DNA from: Zopfochytrium polystomum
Lineage: Eukaryota > Chytridiomycota > Chytridiomycetes > Chytridiales > Chytridiaceae
DNA: 64,000 nucleotides
NCBI GenBank assembly: GCA_025765615.1
Contig: JAIVFJ010000025.1
Span: 248,001 to 312,000 of the forward strand
Reading direction: 5' to 3'
The first letter of the stretch is position 1. Each line of letters begins with the position of its first letter. The position numbers and the translations under genes are program-made. The notes under the pieces were generated by a model. The model had not been told where the DNA came from. It did no database searches and was given only the letters and a program-made list of their open reading frames with translations. This document shows, piece by piece, positions 53,382 through 64,000 of the stretch.

Positions 53382-55340
53382 TAAGACGAATCCACCAGAT
53401 ATAAATAGCCCAGCTCAATAGTCAGTTACTTGCTTCGCAACCCACATCGTACCATGTACGCCTGTACACTCCACAAACACTAAGTTACTCACTGTCACTC
53501 GTCGTATTCCAAACTGATAAAACAACAAATTGAACTGTACATACTGGAAAAAAATTAATAAAATGATGGGAACGACCAATCCCTCTTCCTGCTCTTTTGG
53601 TGAGCAGTGTCATTTGGTGAAGTTTGCATGATGAGATTCATTATCTTTGTGATAATGAAAAGCCATTTGGCTCCTTGGTTATATAAGGGTCTATGTAGCC
53701 TTGGAGCCCCTTCTTGTTTATGTGTGCAAACCTCTGCAAGGTAAAAACAAAATACCCCACATAATCTTGTAAACGGTTCTTGTCTCTTATGTTTTCGATC
53801 TTGTCAGTGTTGCCTTGTTGTTAATTTTTCATTCTTCATTTCTTCCGTTTTTCTTCAAAAATTTTTCTTCCTTCTTTCTTTCTTTTCTCTTTGTTCCTAA
53901 TGCCACTCTCCCTATACATAGCGGCCCAGGGAGAAGCAGCATCAGTAATCTCATCTATCTTTATAAATTAACCGCGACCTTCAATAAATGCCATCTCTAA
54001 GAATTTAGATTTGTATTGCTCCAATTCTCTTCCCTTCTTGAAACAAATCGCGAGGCCAACGGCATCAAAAGTTGGTCTGTTTTGCAGCAAATGCTGCAAA
54101 GCTGCTTTCCTTTTTTATGAAGGAGTACGTGGGGTGAAGGAAGGCTCCTGATTCGCTCTCTATTTCAGCGAAAATCCAATTTATTGTGTCTTGCAGGCAA
54201 ATACTGCGAAAGTCCATAGTTCTGTTGTTGGTGTGGACTGGCGGATTGCCAAATTTCTGTGGCAAACAGCAACACTTTCATACAAAAAAATATTATGTGA
54301 TGTGCTGTACTGTAATTATCCAAAAATTAAGAGCGGATAAGCCTAAATTATGACCAAACACCTGTGTGAGAGATACTTGCAAATCTCACAATCCTGCCAG
54401 AAAGGGGGGGAGAAAAAAGGAAAACGACGCACTCTGTGACTTCTAACAAAGTCAAACACCAAAGTTCATGACTTGAACTTCCCGACCTGGGGAATCTAAC
54501 TGGATTGCGTTTGGAGTCGCTGGCAAAAAAAAAAAAAAAAAAATCTTTTCCATGGTTTTGCTGTTGCTGTCAATTTCATAAACCTCGAGATTTTGAGGCA
54601 GCAAAAAAAAAAAGTTTGGTGGAGGGCAAAAAAACTTTTTGACTATTGGAGGCAGATCACCCTAAATGGAGGCAGACCACCACTTCCAATCGAAAACTTT
54701 TTTGGTCCCCCAAAACTTTTTTTTTTGGCCCGAAAATCTCAAGGAATATGAAATTCACTTTAATTCATCAGTACTTTTTTTCCAGACCAATTTAGTGTCA
54801 TTCATCAATTTGGTCTCCAGATGTCTCTTTTCTTTGGTTTTTTTAAAAAAAACCTGTGATGGGTTCGATATCTTCGCTTTGACACCCTGGCATTCATCGA
54901 AATAAAAGAAAGCCACGATCTGCATTTTTGCGAGCAGCCTCTTCAACCAACTCGATCTCTGTTCAATTTTTTCCTGAAGAAAATCAACACACAAAGGGGA
55001 GCAACCGCAAAATTGAACAGCGAATTGGTGAAAATCCAAAATCAGCTTCTCACCAAGCAGATAAAAACTGCAATTGCAGCTCATTTACTCGTGAAAATTT
55101 GTTCAAGTCAGTGCCAAATTCGTTTTTTGCAAACGAGGGTTCGCTCTGGCCCCTTGTCCTTTCATTTAAGCGCTTATCTGAAACTGTAATTGCAGTCGCT
55201 AGCTACAACGACAAAATGTTCCCTGCCGCTGTTAGTGCTTTTCGGTTCTGCTGCTGCTGTCCCACAGCTTGACATCAGTGGGACTGCTGGCAAGCCACCC
55301 AAACGCCTGAAACGTACAGTGGGGTACCCAAATCTTTTAG
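53382..55340. other. AT-rich gene-poor region
   Basis: Only short frames with no recognisable domain. A poly-A tract lies near 54,524-54,543. Composition is unlike the GC-rich host genes, suggesting old repeat-derived DNA. Confidence 0.4.
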
Positions 55341-56800
55341 CTCACCGACTAAAATTTGAGACTGCCATCCCAGAGGTCACTTGGACAAATTCTGTCATTT
55401 CTGTGGGACTTCTTCGCCTTGCTGCAGCCCCAAAATGTAAGGGGTTTAAAAGAAGCAGAGAGGAGTTGCTCAAAGAAAAAGATTTGGGAGAGCTGTAGGT
55501 CAGGCAGAAATTGGAGTCAAACAGGCCAGGGTACATCAGAGACAGGGTGGGCGTGAACTCAGAAAAGAGGAGGATGGGAGGATGTGATGGAGAATTGGTT
55601 GGCAAATAAAAGTGGGATAAGGGAAGCAGTGAAGTTTTTAGGGGTGGTGGGGATGGGGAAGGGTGTGTGAACAAGGGGCTAGCTTGACAAAACTTTAACT
55701 GGAGACGTTGGTAAAGAATGAGAGTAATGGAGCCAATCAAGGAGGTGTCGTTAAGGCAGTGATGCAAATCAACGAACATGTCAGAACAGTATTCTGTGTA
55801 AAGTTTGGGGACATCATAACTGCGAGGAAGGACAGCAGTTTTCCAAAGGAATCGAAGTCGAGGGAGTAAAATGGTACAAAGGATGTATGCTGCGAGTTTG
55901 TCACTCATCACCTTTCCTTGGATAGTTGTAAGGACATCAGAAATTACAGCGGAGATCTGATGGCAAGGAGAATTGGTGCGACCATCAGCGGTGAAGAAGT
56001 TCCCAAGGTGGCAAAACGAGACAGAGTCAGGCTGGATGGGGATAGGGGCCTGGCCCCACATTATGAGGCTATTTGCTGAGATGTTGGCAGCTGAGATGAA
56101 TATTTTGCGGGTGTTAGACTCAATATTGTTGTGTGACTGATATGTATAGAGGATGTTGGCCTGCTGCTGAAGATCAAGGAGCGAGCAAGAGAGTGTGTTA
56201 GCGTTATACACCAGGGCAAATCTGTGATAATAATAGAGTTGTTAAGGGAGAGAAGGTCAGGGCAGGAGGGAAACACAAGGAACACTTTGTTGGAGCGTCC
56301 AACGGTAACAGGGTTAAAATAACTGGGGTTACGAACAAGCGAACAGCCGAGGTCAGTAGTGAGGGGCCCAGGTCACAAGCAGACAGATTGCGTGGCAAAT
56401 TGAAAAGAACACCAGTGCAAAGGTTTTCATCTTTAACTCGAGCATCACGCTCTGCTGGGGTTTAATGGAGGCGGAAAGCAACGCCAGCGCCGTTAACAAA
56501 TGCAAAGGGAGGGCAGTGAACAAAATGAAAGCGACAGTCGAGGCAAGGTTGCAATTGTGGGTGTAGGCAATGTCAACAACATCCGTGCAGTCTTGGAGGA
56601 GTTGATGCAGGGCGTGGGTGATGGGTGCCTGAGGACGCCTGGAGCAAGGTGGTAGCAAGAAGGATGTTGGTAAAATCGCGATTCTTGAGGTACGTGGCTG
56701 CATTGAAGAGTGGAAGTCCGCGCAGGATGCGGTTGCAGAAAAGGGTGTCCGTTGTAAAGAGGATGTGGATTGCGACAAGCCGTTTGTCAGACAGTTCAGA
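55341..56800 (-). pseudogene. Decayed non-LTR retrotransposon (LINE) reverse transcriptase fragment
   Basis: On the minus strand near 56,210-55,740 an open segment resembles the end of a LINE RT and the following region: LVYNANTLS at the place of the YADD box, IMWGQAPIPIQPDSVSFCHL, LGNFFTADGRTNSP, VMSDKLAAYILCTILLPRLR. The catalytic ADD is NAN. Flanking frames (to about 56,800) are broken and low in similarity. Assigned by pattern memory of LINE post-RT segments; boundaries are approximate. Confidence 0.45.
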
Positions 56801-58756
56801 GACCAGATTGCGTGTGATGTACGGAGGATTCAGATTGGTGGTAATCGGGCCTCACAGAAAGATCTTGTTTTGTGCACAGATCTGAGCGATCTCCTTGATG
56901 TGCAGTTGGAAATTGTTACTATCAGGAGGAGGTACGCAAATCCGCAGAATGAAGTGTGTAGAGGTGGTCGTGATGGAACGAATGACAGGGTCGGGCATGC
57001 TGGGCTGCAAGGACGCGAGCGGAACTGTGGGTGGCAGTGGCGCAGTCAGATGGTCTGTGTGCCGATTAGCGGATTTTTTTTTGGTTACATTTTGTAACGA
57101 AACTTGGAGCACATTGAGTTTGATAGTAGAGCAGAGATCTGAGATTTTTAAATTCCAGCTCAAGTCAAAAACTACAGAAATTTTCAGGCAAACTTGGGAA
57201 AGTGACAAGTAGGGAGCAGAGGCCCAAAATTTTTATTGTTTGGGTGCAATCATTAGAGCATTGGTAGGTTCGTGTATTGAGTCCTCAATGGCAATGCAAC
57301 AGCAGTGATTGACATTACAACCAAATGTTGTGTTGTGCCAAAAATGGATTTATTTGTTGCACTACATCTTTCTTTGAGTCTTTTCATTGGTGGCTTCCAG
57401 TACTTTCAAAGGTTACTTTCAGACACTGAATTTATATATTCCAGAGAAAAAGCGAGAGTAATCAGTCATAAATGAGGGTTGTATAGTTGAACTGATTTTC
57501 GCACCTTTCAACTTTGGGGTGATGTCGACTTGTCCACCATCTCAATCCGACAGAAAATCTTTTTCCGCATGATTGTTCAAACTCAATCTACTCACCAACC
57601 CACTGCATACTGTTTCATGCTAAGACAGCTCCTCCAACTCGCCAAACTTAATCTCTTTTGAGTGATAAAATTTTTATTTTCAAATTCCGGACTGACGGAT
57701 GCAAACCAAGAGCAAACGAATTTCCCAGAGCTCTTCAACATTCACTTTTATACATTATTTGCCATAGTTGTATCTGCCAACCAAGTTTCACGGCGATTCG
57801 TTAAATGTTGAGAGAGAGCTTGCCTAAACGATTTGCTCAGCCTACACTTCAATTTTGAAGGGTTGAGCGAAAACATTTGGGACCCCACGGTACGGTGGGG
57901 TGACAAACGTTTTCGTGAAAATTAAGGTGCAGTGCCGTACATTCACTTTGCCAAACTCTTCGGTTTTTCCACAAATTCATGTGTAATTTCGCACATACAT
58001 GGTGGACTTTTTGTGCAACATGCTTGGTGAAAAGAATAAAAGCAATGGGGCAGAGTGAAAAAAACCCTTGCTGGGAGGGCCGCCCAAGCGCATCAATAAG
58101 ATACGCTTCCTATTAAATGCAGCGCTTTAGAAGTTGCATGAAGTTTTTTTTTTTGCAAATCAAACCCCCCTTTTTTTTTTTGGTACTTTCATAAGCGGTA
58201 AGTGGGGCCTGTGTAACCCCTGGCCACCAAAGAAAGAACGAATCTCCTTTTGTAGTTCATATTTTATTTTTTTTTTCGACCAAAGGAAGTGGGTAAGTGT
58301 TTGGAGCACTGTTGCGGGCGGGGGGACGTGTTGGTGGGGAATAGGTCGAGTACGGGAAAAGGGGAATAAAAGGGAGGAGTTGACCGAGAAAGTGGGGGAA
58401 CGAACAAAAAGGGAGAGTGTGAGAGAGAGAGCGAGAGGGGAGGAGCGGAGCGGGCACCACCGAAGAATCGAATGGACGAAAAAAAAAGAAAAAAACAGAG
58501 GGAACCAAAGTACAAGACCAAGAAGAACGAAGAAAATAAGATTGACAGGCGGCCTCGGAACGAAAAAGACGGAGGGGCGCTTTGTTTGACATCCGCCGCA
58601 CACACTTTCGCCCCACAATTCTTCTTCACACCCGGGACCGCAAGTCGTTCTGAAATATGTAGCACTGTTCCTTCCCACAACCTTGCCTTCTCTACAAAAG
58701 CGAGAACCAGCTCGAGCCCATTTGAGGATAACAGACACTGGAAACAAATATCTTTC
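56801..58756. other. AT-rich spacer
   Basis: No exon was supported. The last 600 bp (58,130-58,756) become purine-rich and lead to the 3' end of the secreted-protein gene. Confidence 0.4.
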
Positions 58757-61530
58757 TTAAGCAAGCACCGCGAGCACGGTCGCCTTGACGGTCGACTGGT
58801 TCGAGAGGGTCAGGTCGACCTGGGTGGTGACCGGCGTCACGGTGAACGTAATGCCCGCGGCGGCAGTCGCCGGGCTGTTCGCCGCGTCCGTGTACGAGCA
58901 CGGAATGTCGAGCGTCAGCGCGCCGCCAAAGTACGGCGCGTCGTCGGCCTCGGTAAACGTGAAGCTGTTGCCCGTCGCGTCCTTGTTGCCGCCCGAGAAT
59001 GACACGACGTTCACCGCCGCGCCGTTCTTGAGCACCGACACCTTGATCGTCGGCAAACCGCACTCGGCCATCGGCAGGTTGCCCGCGCACGCCGTGCCCG
59101 TCATCGAAGGCGTCACCTTGTTCACGTTCAGGTTCAACTGCGTCGTGAACTTGCCGTCGCCAGAGCACCACCCGCTGTTGCTGAACCCCGAGTTGACAGT
59201 GTGCGTCACTGACGTGCCGCCGGCAGTGGCAGTCGTCGTCGCGGTCGCTACGCCGCCCTTGTTGCCGCCGGCGTTTGCGGTTGTCGTCGCCGTGGTCGTC
59301 GTCGCCGTCGCGAGGCCGTTCTTTTGCGCGAGCGCGACCAGCGCTGCAGTGTTGTACGTGATGGATTGCGTCACGCCGTTGCCGTCGCGGTTGGCGATCA
59401 CCGGGTTCGTCACCTTGGCGTTCAGGTACGTGACCGTCACGAGGTCCATGCACCCGAGCCCGACCCACGACGCTTCGACACGCTGGCCGAGGAACGTGTA
59501 CAGGTCCTTGCCGTTGGCGGCGTCCGGGGTCGAGAACCCGATCGTGAACTTGGAGTCCGTGATCAGCGCGGGGATGTTGACGTCCAAGTAGTTTTGGCAG
59601 TACGCCGCCGCCTCGGCCTTGTTGCCTTGACCGTTGCCCTGGCCCACCGCGTTGCGGTACAGGTTCTGCTTGGCCGGCGCAAAGTTGCCGTTGCCGTCGA
59701 CCACCATGGGGTCGTTGGGGGGCACCGTCGCAATGGGGTTTGCCTGCAGCTTGTTGGCTTGGAGTTCGTTGAGCGCGAGGGAGCCGACCGGCGCACCGTT
59801 CGGGTCCGCCAAGTTGGTGGCGGTGAAGGCCGTGCACCCAAAGGCGGGGCGCATGAACAGGTCGAGCAGCAGGTTGTCCGAGCCGTTGTTGAGCTCGGTC
59901 TGGAGCGTCTTTGCGTTGGCGGTGGTCTTTTGGCCAATGGTCGTGCCGGCGGCATCCGTGAGGTAGGTGGTAATGACGTTGTCCGACTGGTCCATGTCGA
60001 CCAGCTCGAACGACCGGGTGGTGTAGCAGGGCTTGCCGTTCTTGCCGGTGCCCAGGGCGGGGATGTTGATGTTGGCCTTGTTCGCCGCGTTGAAGAAGGC
60101 GGCGCCGTTGCAGGTGGCGAACTGGCCAAAGATGCCAGTGGCGCCGCCGCCGTTGACGCAGCCTGCGGCGGTCAGGTCCTTGCCGTTGTTGTTGTCGGCC
60201 AGGGTGGTGGTCATGCCGTTGGTTCCGAACCAGCAGCCGACGACGGCGTTGGCGGGGAGGGTGATGGCGGTCGGGGTGATTGTCTTTTGGCCCTTGTTGG
60301 CGAGCAGCGGCGAGTAGACCATGACGTTGTTTGTGGCGGGGTCGAAAATGGTGCACTCAGCGAAGCTGGAAAAAAGTAAAGAAGAAAAAATTCAAGAAAT
60401 TAATTAATAAACAGACCAAGACACAGACACCAAGGCACGAGGGTTCGCAGAGACACGCCTCCCAAAAAGCACCAGGCATCGTGTATGGGGAAACCACACA
60501 ACACACACACACACACACACACTTACGTTGGCATACCGTCCGCGGTCTGGGTGCAGCCGTTTCCAGAGACGATCCACACCGACGCAAGACCCGCGGCGCT
60601 CAAAGCGTTCGCAGGGATGGTCACCGTGCAGGCGCCGGCCTGGGCGTTGGCGGCGGCGGCCGTGGTAGTCGTCGCCGCGGCGGCGGTGGTGGTGGTGGCA
60701 GTGCCGCCTCCGCCGCCGCCGGCCGTCACGGTGATGGTCTGCGTGACCGTCGACGTCACCGTCACGGTCGTGACTCCGCCGGTGTTGCCTCCGGTCGGGG
60801 CGCTGGTGGTGGCCGGAGCAGTGGAGGTGGTGGCAGCCACAGCGCCGGCGGCCGAGCCTCCGTTGAACTGGGCCGGGAGGGCGTTCACGACAGTGACAGG
60901 GCCGTTCACCGCAGGAACCGCTGGACCGCCGTCCGCGCCGTTAGGGAGGCCGGTGGCGTCGGTGATGGCGCTGGAGGTGAAGCTGAGGGTCACCGTCGGG
61001 GTTGTTCCTGCTGTGCAAGGGCCCAGGTTGAATTGACCACCAGGGTGGGGCCCATCGTCTGTAAGGAGGAGGAAAATGGGATGGTCGGTGTGGATTACTG
61101 TGCTGTCCGCCCACAAGCAATGCGGGTGATGTTAAAATGGAATCATCCACAAACCCTGCAGCTGAAAAATCCACTTGTTTCCAGTGACCATGGACGACTG
61201 GACGTTGAAGGCATTGTTCTGCACCAGCTGTGCGGGGGCGCCGTTGAGCATTATGGTGGCGGTGACTGTGGGCAGGCCGGTTTCGGCCATGGGCTGGTAA
61301 GCGTGGATGTTGTTGACGTTGACGGACGCCTGCAGGTTGATGGTGGCGGTGGCGACGCCGTTGTTGCACTGCAGAGCGTTGACGCCCTGGCCGCCGTTCT
61401 CGCCGCCGAGGGTGAGGACGATGGAGTCGGCGGTCACGGCCACAATGGCCGGGGACGCGGCGAACAAGGCTGCGGCGAGGGCCCAAGAGGAGAGAGAGCG
61501 GAAAGCCGCGGGAGTGGCGAGGAACCGCAT
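58757..61530 (-). CDS. Large secreted protein with similar N- and C-terminal modules
   Basis: Three exons on the minus strand: 61,530-61,155, 61,058-60,527 and 60,365-58,757 (838 aa); phases agree and introns are GT-AG (96 and 161 nt). The N-terminus is a signal peptide (LSSWALAAALFAASPAIVAV). An N-terminal module contains YQPMAETGLPTVTATIMLNG; a C-terminal module contains NLPMAECGLPTIKVSVLKNG, so the two ends share a repeated beta-rich unit. Between them are a Thr/Ala-rich linker (TTSAPTGGNTGGVTTVTVTS) and a Cys-containing central domain (CTIFDPATNNVMVYSPLL ... CWFGTNGM). The composition is Asn/Gly/Thr-rich with little Lys, as in extracellular or cell-wall proteins. No GPI tail or transmembrane helix was seen. 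The family is not recognised. Confidence 0.75.
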
Positions 61531-62461
61531 GGTTGGGTGGAGGCTTTGGTGGTGGGGGTGGTGGTGGTGGTTGCGCTGCGTTGGCGGGGCTCTCACTCGG
61601 TGACTACGGAGGAGGAGGAGTAGTTGATGCTGCGTGGGGGCCGATGAAGGGTGTAGAGAGTGGAGGGAAGGGGGAGGAAGGGTGAAGGAAGGGCGTGGAT
61701 ATGAATTTGACCTTATTCTTCTTCTTCTTGGCGTCGCTCAGTCCTGTCTGCCTGTCTGCCTGTCTGCCTGTCTGCCTGTCTGCCTTCTGCCTGCCTGCCT
61801 GCCTGCCTGTCTGTCTGTCTGTCTCGGCAATTGATGCCTGCGAGAGAACAAACGAGTGCTGATGGTGATGATGATGGGTAGGGAAAGGCAGGGGGGGGGG
61901 GTTTGTTGGATATTTATGCGAGAGCTTGCTTGCAGCCAAAAAAAAAAAAAAAAGCGAAACAGATTTTTTCCCTTTCTCTCTCTCTTTCTTCTGTTTTTTT
62001 CTTCTTCTTCTTTTCATGCGGCCAGGAATCGGAACAGGCGAACGTGCGCGGGAGGGAGAAGGGCAGGCATGCGGGCGTGGAGGCGGTGAATGCCGGCAGA
62101 CAGGCGAAATCCCCAGCTAGGAAATTTTTCATGTCTATTGGGGGACGCTCCGCATATGCCATTGCGGCGAGGCGGCACGACTCTCAGAAAAAGCAAAAGA
62201 AAAAGAAAAAAAAAATTTTGGGGGGGGCCGCACATCATGCAAAGACAAAAAGAAAAAAGAGGTTGCGGCCAACAACGCCCCCCTGCAACTATTAGTAAAA
62301 AGCCAAACCGTCGATTTTCCCTCTTGCCTTCTGTTTGTTTCATCCCGCCAAGGCATTTACCGAAGAAAGCCGAGCCGAAGTTTTGGTTTTCTGTGATTGT
62401 CAAGAATGCTTCTTTTTTTGGACAAGATTGAAAGGGGGTGAGCATTGATTTTTTTTTTTTC

Positions 62462-62496
<35 letters not shown>

Positions 62497-63900
62497 TCCT
62501 GGTGTCTCGTCGCTCTCTGTCTCTGTCGGTCTTGTTGGACGTCAATATCACCCGGAGTCGGAAAAAAGCTTGGCCTTCCACGAAGGAACACAGCGGCAAC
62601 CCCAATTCGAAATGTGTAGGGCAAAGTATGGTTGAACGAGGAGAGAGAGAGAGAGAGAGAGAGATGGATAGTGTGTGTGGGAGGTTGTGCCAAGATTCCG
62701 CTTCCGAGCCTTGTCTTTTTCCATCCAAGCGGAGGCGCCAGAGTGCACTTTTGTTGGAATTGAGACGAGAACGAAGGACAGGCAGACAGACAGACAGACA
62801 GACACACACAAATAGACTCTGATGATTGGGTGGACGGGACAAAAAAAATCCACCCAATCCATCCGTTATTCTCGAACATTGTAAATACACATTACATGCC
62901 TCACTGCCTCAGTGCCCAGATGCATATACGGCACTATGCGACGGAAAAAAAGGCGTTCCATCCTGAAACAGAGAGAGAGAGAGAGACCACTAAAACCCCT
63001 GTGAGTGCATTGGTGGTGGGTGGCATTGCGCGCGCGGGCGCGTGTTGCACGCCGCCCTCCTCAGTGCTAATATCAAATTAATTCGATTGATGATGATCCC
63101 CATGTCTCCCAAAACAAAAAAAATAAAATAAAATAAAATAAATAAATAAATTAAAAATAAAAACAACCTGAAACAGCAGCAACAACAACAAGAACGAACA
63201 AAAGTTACAACGAAAAAAAAAAAAAAAAAAAAAAGGGGGGTGGGAGCCGCGCGGTGCCAGTATGGGGGTAAGGCGACGGGCCCCTTCCCTGCGGTCGACG
63301 ACGGACCCAGACCGCGAACGCGACGCGTTTGGGCGGCGGCGGGCGGCTACCTCCTCCCCGCCCCCTCCACGTCCCTGACCATCTCCCTCACTTGAAACGT
63401 CACAATGGCCAAACACTCTGGAGTGACAGAAAAAAATTAAGAAAGAGCCAGAAACCGGACGTAATAAAAAGGGGTACTTTTTTACCTTTCTTTTTTTTTC
63501 TTCTTTTTTTTGCCGTTTTTTGAAACGAGGGAGCGAGGCGAGGCGAGGCGGCCCACGAAGCAAGAAGAAGAAAGAATAGAGGTGCGATCCCAAAAGATTA
63601 TGCATTTCGAATAGGAAGGTCAGAAGAAGGGGTGGGGACGGGAGGACCCACAAGGAGGCGAACATACCCAAGGCAACGAACTGTCTACACAGGAGAGGTA
63701 AGAGAAATGAGAAACAAAGGGAAAATAGGAGAAGGGAAAAAAACAGAAAACAATACGCAAGAAGAGAGGGATCGAATGTTTAACCCCAACACGAATGGAC
63801 GACCCGGTAGGAACGGTGTTGGGAGAAACAGCAGCAACACACCCAATAGAAAAAAGACAAACAAAGTGTCGCGGAAAACTGCCAAGACGCACACACACGC

Positions 63901-63940
<40 letters not shown>

Positions 63941-64000
63941 TATTTGCGCAAAAACAAAAAAAAAAAAAGAAAGAAAAAGAGAGAGTTTTCACAATAGATG
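61531..64000. other. Microsatellite-rich intergenic region to the window end
   Basis: Contains CTGCCTGT-type repeats (61,740-61,822), T/A tracts, (CT)n near 62,462-62,493, (GA)n near 62,640-62,663, CAGA repeats near 62,781-62,802, an A tract near 63,212-63,233 and (CA)n near 63,901-63,932. Frames on both strands are repeat-derived. No gene was recognised, though a gene could start beyond the window. Confidence 0.5.

Noticed and set aside
58692..60356. 554-codon minus-strand open frame rich in Arg/Gln/His
   Set aside because: It overlaps the secreted-protein exon in another frame. The frame with signal peptide, matching intron phases and duplicated modules is the coding one.

Overview
The window looks like nuclear DNA of an early-diverging, probably zoosporic (chytrid-like), fungus. 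Reasons: short GT-AG introns in GC-rich genes; fungal families (secreted LysM plus CAP protein, NRT2-type nitrate transporter with a long central loop, Ctr copper transporter, Nop16, a DDX42-type helicase); animal-like families that many Dikarya lack (a BTG/Tob protein and an HCN/CNG-type cyclic-nucleotide-gated channel); and Ty3/gypsy chromoviruses with Tf1-style self-priming. The organism is inferred from gene content only.

Layout. 1-15 kb is GC-rich and gene-dense: Nop16 (+), a single-pass LEA_2-like membrane protein (-), a GPI-anchored cupredoxin-like protein (+), a secreted LysM/CAP protein with a frame break (+), and a DDX42-type helicase (-). 15.4-17.6 kb is a decayed Mutator-like element with recognisable terminal inverted repeats. 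18-27.3 kb returns to host genes: BTG/Tob (-), a cyclic-nucleotide-gated channel (+) and a nitrate transporter (-). 27.3-39 kb is a nested transposon block. It holds two ~1.4 kb TG...CA elements in inverted orientation, a tRNA-derived SINE, two LTR families (called LTR1 and LTR2 here), and one complete LTR1 element at 33,744-36,941 with identical LTRs and perfect target duplications. 39.9-44.9 kb is one large NLR-like gene, TIR-NACHT-WD40, with a small PB1-domain gene just upstream. 46-48 kb and 52.9-53.4 kb carry more LTR2 and LTR1 copies. 48.8-51.7 kb encodes a Ctr copper transporter with a frame break and a type I membrane protein. 53.4-58.1 kb is AT-rich and gene-poor with a decayed LINE fragment. 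58.7-61.5 kb encodes a large secreted protein with similar terminal modules. The rest is microsatellite-rich spacer.

Most notable: (1) the LTR1 element is non-autonomous (RT/RNase H/integrase core deleted, protease Asp replaced by Asn) but very recent, with an 11-nt self-priming PBS, a -1 slippery heptamer and a dense array of heat-shock elements upstream of its TATA box, so it is a candidate heat-responsive fungal retrotransposon; (2) the TIR-NACHT-WD40 receptor; (3) a cyclic-nucleotide-gated channel with no GYG-type selectivity filter; (4) a probable GC-AG intron inside the BTG domain.

The genes are transcribed singly from both strands; no operon-like organisation or shared pathway is evident. 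All gene models were assembled by eye from reading frames, splice signals and family motifs. No alignment or database search was run.
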